Below, piece by piece: positions 1 to 9,900 of a DNA stretch of 64,000 bases. The notes beneath the pieces were generated by a model. That model was not told the DNA's origin. It saw nothing but the letters and a program-made list of their open reading frames with translations, and ran no database searches. This DNA comes from Cladorhizidae sp. MBARI D1340-BT2 (taxonomy: Eukaryota; Porifera; Demospongiae; Poecilosclerida; Cladorhizidae): positions 38,384,975 to 38,448,974 of the forward strand of contig JAQNBH010000002.1 of assembly GCA_028752905.1 (NCBI GenBank). The letters are read 5' to 3'. The position numbers and the translations under genes were made by a program. Numbering within the stretch: the first letter of the stretch is position 1; each line of letters starts with the position of its first letter.

Positions 1-189
1 GAGAACTCACACGCAGAAAGCATCACAGCATAGACTGGAATTCAGACATCCTAACACGCAGTTCACTAGCCTTATAATGACATAATGTGTGCACTGTTCA
101 GTGGGTTTACTAATCATATTCATGGCATAACTACATAGTCGCTCTAGTTAAGTGGGTGTTGTGGTTAATCTATTAGAGTCAGTGTTGGG

Positions 190-736
190 GAGTGAAGTGT
201 CACCCTGTGACACCCATGCAGCCACAGGCTTTTCCCCATACAAGCTAGTCCACGGGCAGAGCATGTGCGGCCCCCTGGAAGCTATGAAATCGGGATGGGT
301 AAAAGGTGACCTAAATTATTCTACCTTGACCCAGTGGGTAGCCGAGCTCAAGGAAAGCCTAACCAAGTTACACAATGTGGGTCATGCCAATGAGGAGGCT
401 TACAAGCGGAAATCCAAAGCTGCCTATGATATGAGCGCTAAACCTAGGAGCTACGAGCTAGTTGACATGGTCTTGTGTCACACCCCAGGCCTCACCGGGA
501 AGTTGCACTCTATTTGGGAGGGTCCATATGAGGTAATAGCTAAAACTTCTGGTTGCAACTACAGAATAGCTATCCCAGGGAAGAAGTCTAAAAACATAAC
601 TGTTCACATTAATAGGCTCAAGGTATGGAAGACTCCTGTAGCTAACCTGTTTCGGGTGGTGGTTGCGGAAGAGAGCGAGGGAACCACTGAGCCAATAGGT
701 AAGGTGAAGATGAGTGATAAACAATCCAACAGTTAG
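190..736 (+). pseudogene. Integrase C-terminal part of gypsy-like element 1
   Basis: The frame encodes the end of a retroviral-type integrase. A TGFSPYKLVHG segment matches the conserved TGFSPFExVYGR block after the DDE core, and near residues 125-165 there is a GPY/F module (WEGPYEVI, then THVHINRLKVW-like VHINRLKVWK). The catalytic core (zinc-binding HHCC and DDE) is missing, so the element is 5'-truncated at about position 190; the open frame begins with a GTG that is not a real start. Bases 1-190 show nothing I can assign. The integrase stops at 736 and overlaps the RT frame that follows, so integrase lies upstream of RT, opposite to the usual Ty3/gypsy order and as described for Gmr1-type elements. 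Identification as integrase is firm; function is lost. Confidence 0.8.
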
Positions 737-1412
737 CAATGAAGGTATCCTTGTACACAGTAAAATTGCGTGGTCTTCACCCATGGTGCCTGTCCATAAA
801 AGAGGGACAAATGCCATCAGACAATGTATAGACTATAGGAGATTGAATAGCATAACCCGGGCAGATCCATTTCAGGCGCCCATGGTACATGATCTCCTAG
901 ATAACGTTGCTGAAGCAACATGGCTGACAAAAGTGGACATGAATAAAGGGTTCTATCAGGTCACCTTGGATAGGGATAGCCAGGACAAGACAGCATTTTG
1001 CTCCGGGGGTAAATTTGCATTCACCAGAATGCCCTTTGGACTTATGAATGCCCCGGCTACCTTCCAAAGGTGCATGCAGTACACTCTTGCCCAACAATCT
1101 GAATTCAGCTCAGTCTACATTGAAGATGTTGTAATCTATTCCTCCTCTCGGGAGAAACATCTGGAATACATCAGAGGTGTGTTAGAGGCCCTGAGAGAAG
1201 CCTGGTTAACGGCCAAGCCCAATAAATGTGTGTGGGGTGCTAGATGCTTAGAATACTTGGGACACGTGATAGGGAATGGGCTAGTTAGCATTCCTGAAGC
1301 AAGAGTGAAGGCATTGAGGGATTATCAGAGGCCTAAGAACCAAAAGGGGTTTAGAGCATTCCTGGGTACCGCCGGCTATTATCGGAGGTTCAGCCCTGAT
1401 TTCACTAGGTAG
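714..1412 (+). pseudogene. Reverse transcriptase of gypsy-like element 1 (mutated active site)
   Basis: This 232-codon frame contains RT blocks in order: WSSPMVPVHK, CIDYRRLNSIT, TKVDMNKGFYQV (first catalytic Asp), FTRMPFGLMNAPATFQR, then YIEDVVIYS where the conserved YxDD box should be, and LGHVIGNG with AFLGTAGYYRRF of the thumb/connection. The YxDD box reads YIED: the first of its two metal-binding aspartates is Glu (gaa gat), which should abolish polymerisation. The RT N-terminus is short and starts in a different frame from the integrase upstream; the frame ends in TAG at the start of the RNase H region. Family assignment (Ty3/gypsy RT) is secure; it is a dead copy. Confidence 0.88.
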
Positions 1413-2053
1413 GCTGGGCCCTTGTTTGATGCTTTGAAAAAGGGTGCCTCCTGTTCTTTAGAATGGAATGCTAGACAATCTATGTCATTTAACCATCTTA
1501 TCCATGTGTTGTGTGACGAGCATACGCTCACGTTAGCCAGGGTTGGAGACAAACTTCCTGCACACCGATGCATCAATGCTGGGACTTGGAGCAGTCCTAT
1601 CAGTGGAAAGAGAAGGAGAAGAATTCCAAGTCGCCAAGTATTCCAAGCATCTCAGCTGCCGATAGGAATTACGCTGCAAGTGAGCTAGAATGTCATGCGG
1701 TCATCAAAGCAGTGGCCACTACACCATCCATCTACTGGGGTAGAAATTCACGGTCATCACAGACCACCGTGCTTTGACGGCTCTCTCAGATTCTCACAAA
1801 CTTAACGGTCGTCTCATGGGGTGGGCATTGGCCTTACAGGCATATCAGTATGAGATAGAGTACCGCCCAGGAATTCACCACCAGAATGCAGATGGCTTAT
1901 CACATCAGTGCTGGCCGGAGGAGGATGATACCTTACTGGTGGGAGAGATGGGTACAGCCTCAACAACATCGAAAACAAAGAGCACCAAGGATTCGGAACT
2001 CAATGGGGGATTCTTGCCTGGAAAAGGAGGAGTTCAACTTAAGGAAGGAGAGA
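1413..2053 (+). pseudogene. RNase H of gypsy-like element 1, frameshifted
   Basis: The RNase H domain is spread over several frames. AGPLFDALKKGA continues the connection region; after frameshifts near 1560-1620, AASELECHAV carries the catalytic Glu region, then TDHRALTALSD (third acidic residue), YQYEIEYRPG and NADGLSHQCWPEE close the domain. NADxLSxQxWP is the same terminal signature found in the elements ending at about 10945 and 57296, so the three are related. At least three frame changes make it non-functional. A polypurine tract (AAGGAAGGAGAGA) lies directly before the LTR at 2054. Confidence 0.82.
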
Positions 2054-2475
2054 TGTCGAGGGCACCACCTCTATACCGGCCCTGACAGGCCTTGACTACT
2101 AAAACACATTAGATAGAGGCAGATGCAGGTACTAATAGCTGACATGCCTAATTGTGTACTAAGTTTATGACACCCTGAACTTATGTTAGCTTATGTAGAC
2201 CTACGTGTTATCTGTATACATGTATTTGAGTTCTGTGTAATATTATGGTGTGATATCCTGTTTACTGTGTTGTCAGGACCATCAGGGTATTTAAACCCTG
2301 ATGGCCCAGTAGTGTGCAGTCTTGTTATGTGAATGCTCATTGATTCTTGTCTTATGAACTTCCTAAATTACTCTGGAACAGGGAAGAAGCACTAAACAGC
2401 AAGTAACATTACTCTGGTGGAAGTATTAGTTACCAAGTTGAGGGTTTAGGCAGATAAACCTCCAGCAGGTACATA
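2054..2475 (+). repeat. 3' LTR of gypsy-like element 1 (end approximate)
   Basis: The LTR starts with TG directly after the polypurine tract. It opens with TGTCGAGGG, mirrored by CCCTGACA about 20 bases on, an imperfect terminal hairpin. A TATA-like TATTTAAA sits near 2290, at a position comparable to the LTRs starting at 10960 and 57278. CTGGTGGAAG near 2415 corresponds to CTGGTGGCAGCATAC in the other two LTRs. No clear CA end or target duplication is visible, so the right boundary is an estimate. Confidence 0.55.
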
Positions 2476-3860
2476 CAAGAAAAACAAAAGATACTGAGAA
2501 ATTTTTAAATCATATAAAGACCTAGTTCTTCCTAAATATAGAGGATGTTCCTCCAATGACCAGCACATTATTCATGACAGACCTCGAAGGCTGACAGAAC
2601 CTACAGTGAAAGATACCTTACCTAATAGCAACATCAATGAAGTGCTTCTTTGTAAGTTTTGTTCTATGTTATTTTACAATTTATACAAACCTCTTTCAAG
2701 CATAAATATGACATGCATACTAAGTCCATGTGTAGGACTGTAATTGTCCCTGTTGTTACTCTATGTATAATAATAGTGTATATGGCATGCTCACATTTGA
2801 CTAGGTAGTAAAAGCTCCTCCATCTTTCTCATAGCCTCATTAGTGAAAATACGATTGTTTATCATCGTCTCTTACTTGAAACTTTTTAATCCACAATTAT
2901 TTGATGGACGTCTTGTTTTCTGTAATCTACTTCATCTTATCACGTACTGGTCTTCAGCTGAGTCGTACACTTTTGGGTCAACAATTTGAGGATTTTAATT
3001 GGAACCAAAACTAAGCTGAGGTTAGTGAACATCATTGTTTGCTCATGTAGTGGAACTGGCCCAAGGATTGAATGGAGGTGTATGTACAAAAGTCACTATA
3101 GTCCAGAATGGAGCATCCAAATCTTCTAAAATTTGGAATGCAGCATCTTACAGGTCCTGGCAACATATTTATGGGAAGGGGGGAAAACCAAAAAACAAAA
3201 ACAAAAAACATTGTTGGACCTGAAGCACCCCCTTAAGTTATTACTTGTCGGATATGAAAGTGTCTACATTTTAAGAACCCGAAGTGATGATAGGTTCAGC
3301 AATGAACTCCCTAAGTAACAAGTACCATCATGACAGTAGGGATGGTCTTCAAGATAAATCACAAGCTGATCCCTCAATGTGTTATGTTCTAGCTACATGC
3401 CTACCTGAACGACTGAGAATAAGCATTGTGAGGAACTTCCACCAGGCTTTCTCCCTGGCAAGGAAGGTTAAAATGCATTGACTTGTTGTTTGGCAGTGTA
3501 TGACTAAACTGTTGATATTGCCATTGTTAGGTTATCATATTCGAGAGGAGACACAGAGTGACAGCAAAGTGAGTTACTTTGCGGCACATCTTAACTAGGT
3601 GTGAAGTGACCTACATTTAGGGAGAGACTGGATGGCATGTCTTGCATTGATGTTCATTATCAGCGAAAAATGCATGACAGATTTTGCTGAAGAATTAATT
3701 TGGTGGTCCACTGAGTAGTGACAGTGATGATTTTGTGAATGATTGATCTCTACCTTGTACAGTCTGCTCATCCTTCTCCTCCCCTTCTGGAGTAGAAACC
3801 TTTTCCTTAAAATTTATCTGAAATGTTGCAACGTAAGTCTCACTGGGGAAAAATTGGCAT
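2476..3860. repeat. Dispersed cassette, copy 1
   Basis: Non-coding AT-rich DNA that aligns by eye, in the same order, with 15240-16440 and its first third with 29090-29420. Shared landmarks include ACCTCGAAGGCTGACAGA, TAAAAGCTCCTCCATC, TGTAGTGGAACTGGCC, TATGTTCTAGCTACATGCC and ACTTCCACCAGGCTTTCTCC. Bases 3600-3830 also match 11870-12090 (GTGAAGTGACCTAC, CTGCTCATCCTTCTCC). No long open frame or transposase motif is present. A segment at 3085-3165 recurs separately at 27990-28070. Confidence 0.7.
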
Positions 3861-4135
3861 GTCCAACCATTGGATTGGTGTTAGATTGGTATATGGGATT
3901 TCATGTGTCTTGATATGTCATGTACCCAAGGATAGTTCAAATTTCTTGTAAAGAGTCCTGTGATGGATAGGGCTAAATGCCGGTTAGTGGATTGATGAGG
4001 AACATGTGAAATGTCTGGTCAATGGATAGGTGAAGACCACATGAAATGTCTTGGGCAATGGATAGATGAGGAACACATGAGTCAATGGATAGGCGAGGAC
4101 CATGTGAAATGTCTTGGCGATTTCCTATACCATGA
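3861..4135. repeat. Degenerate ~45-bp tandem repeat
   Basis: Four to five diverged copies share AATGGATAGGTGA, ACATGTGAAATGTC and similar blocks between about 3930 and 4125. Copies differ in length, so the array is old. No coding potential. Confidence 0.55.
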
Positions 4136-4209
4136 AAGTTTATAGAAGTATCAACTATCAGCTAATGAAATATTATTGAAATGTAAAATGTTCATTCATA
4201 AGGATAATC

Positions 4210-4318
4210 ACACAAATTAAGATATCACACAAATTAAGATTAACAACAAATTAAGATTAACAACAAATTAAGATTAACAACAAATTAAGATTAACTACAA
4301 ATTAAGATTAACAATAAC
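4210..4318. repeat. 17-bp AT-rich tandem repeat
   Basis: About six copies of AACAACAAATTAAGATT lie head to tail, the first ones diverged and the middle ones nearly identical. Bases 4319-4440 around it hold no gene. Confidence 0.8.
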
Positions 4319-4443
4319 GAAATCTATATCAATTATAGATTAAAATCAGTTAGTATTTTTATCCAAAAAAGTCAGATCTGAGTAAGGAGTTATCTTTGGC
4401 TTGTAATTGCCCAAGTTGGAAGGTTAGATACCGTTGTCCTCCT

Positions 4444-4716
4444 TTATAGGAAGCCCTTTCGAATGCGAGCCTTTGTTTGACGGACTGCGTGTTCTGATTT
4501 GTGAACTTCATGTGCAGCATCTAACTTCTCATAAAATTTTGTCATTTTGACACTTCTCCAGGGAAGTTCACGTACAATTAGGACACTATTGCCATCTTGC
4601 TGATCTTCACTGTCGTCACTTGAAATCAGTGCCGTCACTAACGCCTTCTTCCACTTAGCTCGGTCCGATTCAGCAAATGATATCCTCTTGAATTCAGATT
4701 CCCTTTCAGCAAGTCT
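4444..4716 (-). CDS. Possible terminal exon, uncharacterised acidic protein
   Basis: On the minus strand a frame runs from a possible splice acceptor (TTTATAG just upstream of 4716) to a stop at 4444. It reads RLAERESEFKR, then DRAKWKKALV, an acidic stretch ISSDDSEDQQDG, RELPWRSVKMTKFYEKLD and a basic tail RQTKARIRKG. The mix of ordered charged blocks looks like real coding sequence rather than chance. It resembles, from memory and without a search, uncharacterised proteins of marine invertebrates with a PLPWRS-type block, which may be transposon-encoded. No adjoining exons are evident: the upstream side enters a CA-rich satellite. It could be a fossil fragment. No function is assigned. Confidence 0.35.
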   Translation of the reverse strand, partial: RLAERESEFKRISFAESDRAKWKKALVTALISSDDSEDQQDGNSVLIVRELPWRSVKMTKFYEKLDAAHEVHKSEHAVRQTKARIRKGFL

Positions 4717-4739
4717 CTATAAAGTTTTAAAAAATACAT

Positions 4740-5160
4740 TAAAATCCACACACACCCATGTTCACAGACACAAAGGCATGCACATGCACATAGAGAGAGG
4801 GAGGGTGAAAGAGAATTTCACAGACACCACACTCATGCACGCACAAACACATGCACACAGAGAGATATTTTAACAAACTCTGAGGCACTTATGCATGCAC
4901 GCACAGAGAGAGAGATTGGTTCACATGCGCAACATACACATGCACAGTGGTGTTCACAGACACACACACAGATGTTAACAGACACACACACAGATATTCA
5001 GACACAAAGGCACACACACACAGATGTTCACAGACACACACACAGATGTTCACAGACACACACACAGATTTTCATAGACCCAATGGCACACACATGCACA
5101 GAGATGTTCACGGACAAAAAGACACACGCACACAGATGTTCACAGACCCAAAGGCACACA
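4740..5160. repeat. CA-rich ~34-bp satellite, left part
   Basis: Irregular units built on GATGTTCACAGACAC and AAGGCACACACAC. It is the same satellite as 8537-9290 and was split by the LTR element at 5161-8536. Overlapping open frames (repeats such as HTHRCSQT) result from the repeat having no stops and are not genes. Confidence 0.85.
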
Positions 5161-5494
5161 TGTTGGCAATTCTTGTTCAATAAGGAATTCAACTTTACTA
5201 CAAATTTCACACTGTATGCAAATACAACACAATGATGAAAACACAATGAGTAACAATCATGTAGACATGAAAAGGAACGTACCGAGTTTGCTACATCTTA
5301 TGAATCAAGAACAGAAAGGAAGATTGTGAGAGATACAGAACTAGCCAACAACTGTCTATCTAGAATGTTCAGAACAACGTGGCATATCCATGCACATGTA
5401 CACACGGATGATGATGACGACAAATGACGATAATTGACGAACAGATAATGAACGACGTAATAGACAGACACACGCAACTAACAAATACACCACA
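5161..5494 (-). repeat. LTR (3' LTR in element sense)
   Basis: Begins TGTTGGCAATTC and ends ATACACCACA on the plus strand. It matches 8203-8536 base for base except for about 15 substitutions. A short purine tract (GAGGGGAG read on the minus strand) adjoins it at 5495-5505, as expected for the plus-strand primer. Confidence 0.92.
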
Positions 5495-5594
5495 TACTCC
5501 CCTCAACAATCAATCATCAAATCCCAGTCTCGATGGAGCTCGAATAATGCGTCCTGACCGAGTCCTCTATGAGGGAGGGTGTACTGTCTCATAG

Positions 5595-5634
5595 CCCCCC
5601 CCCCCCCCCCCCCCCCCCCCCCCCACCCCCCCCC
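5595..5634. repeat. Poly-C tract (C30-A-C9)
   Basis: A run of 30 cytosines, one adenine and nine more cytosines inside the element, 100 bp from its 3' LTR. On the element's sense strand this is a G tract. It is not the polypurine tract adjoining the LTR. The length may be inexact, as homopolymers this long are error-prone in sequencing. Confidence 0.9.
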
Positions 5635-5699
5635 ACCGATACGGAGAAGCGGTATGGTCGGGTGTTGAAGATGGAGATATTTCAGGTGAAGACCTGGGT

Positions 5700-6150
5700 G
5701 ACGGTAAGGATTAAGAAAGTGCTTGAAAGTAAGTAGGCACTGAGATTGACATCTCGGCTGATCCTGGAGAAGAGACATGATCAACAGATTCAGTAACACC
5801 AAACGAATACAAAAAGTTGAGAAATTGAGGGGATTCAAACTGAGCACCTCTATCACTGTGCACATTGAAGGGGTAGATAGAATTAGTACCGGAAAGGCGA
5901 AAGGATATCGGGAGACTCATCTATGATGGTGAATAGATATGATTGGTAGTACGGCTAACCTTAGGTCCGACTAAATCAATTGATATGCGTTGCCAAGGAG
6001 TAGTAGCAAGAATCAATTTTCCCCGGGGGGGGGGGCGAAAGAATCGATGTTTCACACCAGCACAAAGCTTGCAGTTACGAGTCACCTCCATGACGCTCTT
6101 TATGGTCACATCATGATACGGTGACTAGTAGGCATGTAAGCGACTGGCTC
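5700..6150 (-). pseudogene. Integrase fragment of the 5161-8536 element
   Basis: Minus-strand frames give CKLCAGVKH (the CxxC of the HHCC zinc domain), WQRISIDLVGPK (first catalytic Asp) and VHSDRGAQFES (second catalytic Asp). The region that should carry the third acidic residue reads VSSPGSAEMS and is degenerate. The frame breaks near 5920 and 6110, and the integrase C-terminal domain is absent. Confidence 0.8.
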
Positions 6151-6880
6151 CAGGGTGGGTGTCCCATAGACTCGTGTAGTTTGTTGATCATTTCAAGGTT
6201 AGCTGAAGGGGTAGACAATGCAGAACAACGAGTAAGTGCATCAGCTACACTATTGAGTTTACCTGGACGATACATGATTGTAAAATGGTAATCAAGCATC
6301 TGTAACCCCCACTTGGCCAGCTTTGCATTCTTAATGGCTGACTTAGGCTTCCCGTTAAATAGGAAACTCACTACCTCTTGGTCGACCACAATCTCGAATT
6401 CATGGCCCAGCAGGAAATGTCGGAGTTTATCACAGGCTGCTACCACTGCAAACACCTCCAACTCCACAGCAGACCAAGCTCTCTCTCGGGGAGACAGAAT
6501 GTGACTGAAAAATGCAACAGGACGTCCTCCTTGCGATAAGGTGGCAGCAATAGATGTGCCAGAGGCGTCAGTTTCCAACCTCAGAATCTTGTTGGGATCA
6601 GGTATAGCCCGCACAGACTTGGCTATTGCTTGTTTTAGGTGCTGAATTGATTCCTTGCAGACATTAGTTAAAGGAAAAGGACCTTTTGCAGCTTTGGCTT
6701 TGAAGAGAGGGGCAGCTCGTGCAGCAAAGTCAGGTACCCACTTGGAGTGGTAGACTGCCAACCCAAGAAATCGCTCGAGTTGTTTAGTATTCCTTGGCAT
6801 ATCGTAATCCAGGATAGGGAGCAACCTGGAAGGAGAGGGTTTGATAGAACTGTGAGATATCTCATGTCCAAGGAACGAGA
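6111..6880 (-). pseudogene. RT thumb/connection and RNase H of the 5161-8536 element
   Basis: A 237-codon minus-strand frame starts in the RT thumb (LERFLGLAVYHSKWVPDF), passes the connection (AAPLFKAKAA) and includes RNase H: ETDASGTSIAA (first Asp), AVELEVFAVVAA (Glu), and IVVDQEVVSF where most gypsy elements have TDHxxL, so this part is altered. It ends with YRPGKLNSVADALTR and LHESMGHP, the start of the integrase zinc domain, which proves the order RNase H before integrase in this element. A frameshift near 6850 separates it from the RT palm. Confidence 0.85.
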
Positions 6881-7385
6881 TAGTTTCTTTCCCGAATGAA
6901 CTTTTGATGAATTGAAACTGATACCTGCAGAACTAGCGAGGTCCAGAAATCTCTCCAGGTTACTATCATGCTCCTCCTTAGATTTCCCAGCAATGACAAT
7001 GTCGTCTAAGTAGTGGAAGCATCCAGGACAGTCTTTGACGAGGTCTCAGAGAACTCGAGCAAACACGGCTCCACTGTTTGTTAGTCCAAAAGGTAGCACT
7101 AGCCATTCGTACAAGCAGCCAGCTCCTTCAAAAGCTGTTAATGGACGCTTGCGAGGCTCTAATGGAATTTGGTGGAATTCTGATTGTAGATCAAGTGAAC
7201 TGAATATCCGATAATGACTCATGCGTTCAATTAAGGGTTCGATGAGAGGTAAAGGGTAAGCATCTGGTACTGTGTGTGGGTTAACAGTGCCAGAATAGTC
7301 GACCATAAGACGGTTCTTCCTCTTCATTTTATCATGAACGACATGCAATTGAGCCCGCCAGGGCTGATGAAGTCTTGATATCAGA
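6880..7385 (-). pseudogene. Reverse transcriptase of the 5161-8536 element
   Basis: Minus-strand frames contain PWRAQLHVVHDK, NRLMVDYSGTVN, FSSLDLQSEFHQIPL (first catalytic Asp) and LPFGLTNSGAVFARVL. After a frameshift near 7046 comes FHYLDDIVIAGKS, an intact YxDD-type active-site box. The RT N-terminus follows gag directly at about 7385; protease is absent, indicating an internal deletion. Confidence 0.85.
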
Positions 7386-7389
7386 GGAC

Positions 7390-8030
7390 ATACACACACT
7401 AGCAAAGTGATCCTTTTTACCCCACTTACGACAAGACTTACCCTGAGCTGGGCACTGAGCACGGGGGTGATTACCTAAACCACACCAGTTACAGGGGCGA
7501 AGAGACGCTATCGGTCCAGGAGTACGATGCGTTGCTGTGTGAGAAATGGAAGCTGTAATACTTGGTTCAACGGTTGTCTTGGTGGAGTCAAGTGAGACAG
7601 CAGTGTCCAACACTTGTTGCTCCAAGACAGCGACATCAATGGCAGACTTGAAGGAGAGCATGCAACCAGCCCTTTTGGCCACTCCATACTCTCTACAGAT
7701 AGCTTGTCTTATAGTCACATTGTTCACTCCAGCAGCAAACACATCTCGCATAGCTTGATTGACGTAGCTGTCAGGGTATGCACAATGGAGAGCATTTAAT
7801 CTGAGCTTGGATGCAAAATCCAACAAGGACTGACCTGGCTGTTGAACTGTCCTAGCCAATAAGACACGTTCAGCCAGAGCATTGCGTTCACCTTCGTAAC
7901 GGGAATGAAGAAATTCAAGAGCATCCGTCATGGTGGCTCACACGTGCTCTACTTTATAATAATATTGTCTTGCCTGGTCATCCACACACAAGAGCAACAT
8001 GTCCAGCTGTTTAGCAACAGGGGGTTCCAC
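7390..8030 (-). pseudogene. Gag of the 5161-8536 element
   Basis: The 7332-7931 frame (199 codons) starts MTDALEFLHSRYEG and contains capsid-like helices (LLDFASKLRLNALH) and two zinc knuckles. The first is intact, CNWCGLGNHPRAQC (CX2CX4HX4C). The second reads CRKWGKKDHFASVC with Trp in place of the second Cys. Coding similarity continues upstream of the apparent start (KQLDMLLLCVDDQARQ) to about 8030 but is broken by an in-frame TGA, so the ATG at 7931 is internal. The 8030-8202 stretch is leader with no assigned primer-binding site. Confidence 0.82.
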
Positions 8031-8202
8031 TACATGGATGTGTAAGCCAGCCAAGTTTTAGCAAACGCAGAAAAAGAACAGGCAGAGGAGCTGTCGAAAT
8101 GGGGAGGGGGAAGCCACACTTGCGAGGAAGCAGTAGTGTGTAGAATTGGATGAGCTCTACTCTCATGATCATCATCAGAAATCGAAAAACTCGTGTGAAA
8201 TA

Positions 8203-8536
8203 TGTTGGCAATTCTTGTTCAATAAGGAATTCAACTTCACTACAAATTTGACACTGTATGCAAATACAACACAATGATGAAAACACAATGAGTAACAATC
8301 ATGTAGACATGAATAGGAACGTACCGAGTTTGCTACATCTTATGAATCAAGAACAGAAAGGAAGATTGAGAGAGATACAGAACTAGTCATCAACTGTCTA
8401 TCTAGAATGTTCAGAACAACGTGGCATATCCATGTGCATGTACACACGGATGACGATAACGACATGTGACGATAATTGACGAATGGATAATGAACGACAT
8501 AATAGACAGACACACGCAACTAACAAATACACCACA
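8203..8536 (-). repeat. LTR (5' LTR in element sense)
   Basis: Same 334-bp sequence as 5161-5494 with about 15 substitutions. The internal sequence beside it, read in element sense, is TATTTCACACGAG; I cannot match this to a tRNA 3' end by eye. Confidence 0.92.
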
Positions 8537-9290
8537 ACACACACTCACAGATGTTCACAGACCCAAAGGGACACACACTCACACAGATGTTCATGGACAA
8601 AAAGACGCACACACGCACACAGATGTTCACAGACCCAAAGGCTCACACACACACAGATGCTCAGACACAAAGAATCACACACACACAGATGTTCACAGAC
8701 ACAAAGGCACACACACTCACAGATGTTCACAGACCCAGAGGCACACACACTCACAGTTGTTCACAGACCCAAAGGCACACACACTCACAGATGTTCACAG
8801 ACCCAAAGGCATACACACACACACATATGTTCACGGACAAAAAGACACACACTCACACAGATGTTCACAGACCAAAAGCACACACACTCGCAGATGTTCA
8901 CAGACCCATAGGCTCACACACACACAGATGCTCAGACACAAAGAATCACACACACACAGATGTTCACAGACACAAAGGCACACACACTCACAGATGTTCA
9001 CAGACCCAGAGGCACACACACTCACAGTTGTTCACAGACCCAAAGGCACACACACTCACAGATGTTCACAGACCCAAAGGCATACACACACACACATATG
9101 TTCACGGACAAAAAGACACACACTCACACAGATGTTCACAGACCAAAAGCACACACACTCGCAGATGTTCACAGACCCATAGGCTCACACACACACAGAT
9201 GCTCAGACACAAATAATCACACACACACAGATGTTCACAGACACAAAGGCACACACACACACAGTGATGTTCACAGACACAAAGGGACCA
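8537..9290. repeat. CA-rich ~34-bp satellite with 278-bp higher-order repeat
   Basis: Units of about 34 bp combine GTTCACAGACCCAAAGG with CACACACTCACAGAT. A block of eight units starting at about 8631 recurs almost exactly at about 8909, giving a 278-bp higher-order period, and begins a third time near 9187. The tract is a long purine-pyrimidine alternation on both strands. Open frames of up to 238 codons are artefacts. Confidence 0.9.
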
Positions 9291-9900
9291 CGCCCTAGCC
9301 CCACACCCAACCCTATCCCCCCCGCACACACAGTCACATATAATAGTGACACAAACAGATAAGTGACAAACATATGTACAGTGACAGGCATAGAAGGTAC
9401 AGCAGAGAGTAAGACTATTAACATACAACACATGTGTCACTCACCCTAACAACCCTCTCTCGACGACGTCTATGCTTCTTCCTGTGTTCATGTGTTCCCT
9501 TTCTCTTCAGAGATTGTTCTTGACATAAACTCTTGTAATAAGTATAGGCAGCAGTTGTGCAAGTGTAAAATTATAAACAAGTGTATATTGTAAACACTTT
9601 TTTGTATCAAATTTAGAGTAAACCTTTGACACAACCACTAAAAAAATCATCCTGTTAATTCATTATGGTCACCATTGACATTTGACTAAGTACATTTTGT
9701 GTAGATGCCTAAGAAAATTAGCATTTGTTAGTTAAAGTGAACTGGTTAGGTGCAACCATTGGATATAGCTATAAATGATAGGTTAAAAAACAACAAATGA
9801 AGTTTACATTTCTTTTTCCAAGAAAGGCTCTACAGCTTTACACAATGGATCACCTGTAGAGCATTCATATAGGTCTTTATTAAAACCTCTACATATATAT
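9291..9900. other. Unassigned AT-rich spacer
   Basis: Begins with a short C-rich stretch (9287-9325), then AT-rich single-copy-looking DNA. I see no gene, RNA or repeat unit in it. The gypsy-like fragment begins at 9901. Confidence 0.6.

Larger units (their letters stand above)
5161..8536 (-). mobile_element. LTR retrotransposon, gypsy-type, degenerate, minus strand
   Basis: Two 334-bp direct repeats (5161-5494 and 8203-8536) bound 2.7 kb of minus-strand gag, RT, RNase H and integrase remnants in the usual Ty3/gypsy order. The element lies inside the CA-rich satellite and is flanked by ACACA on both sides, consistent with a 5-bp target duplication, although the low-complexity target weakens that. 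By eye the LTRs differ at about 15 of 334 positions with no indel, so the insertion is not recent. Protease is missing, the gag second zinc knuckle has lost a cysteine, and frames are broken in gag, RT and integrase. It cannot be autonomous. Confidence 0.9.

Noticed and set aside
152..190. GTG start of the 194-codon integrase frame
   Set aside because: Similarity to integrase begins only after about 20 residues; the frame opening is chance sequence left of a truncation.
8180..8202. tRNA primer-binding site of the 5161-8536 element
   Set aside because: The sequence after the LTR does not start with TGG and I cannot match it to a tRNA; no self-complementary stretch was obvious either.
8466..9216. 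Open frames of 221-238 codons rich in His/Thr
   Set aside because: CA-rich satellite translated in overlapping frames; not a histidine-rich protein.
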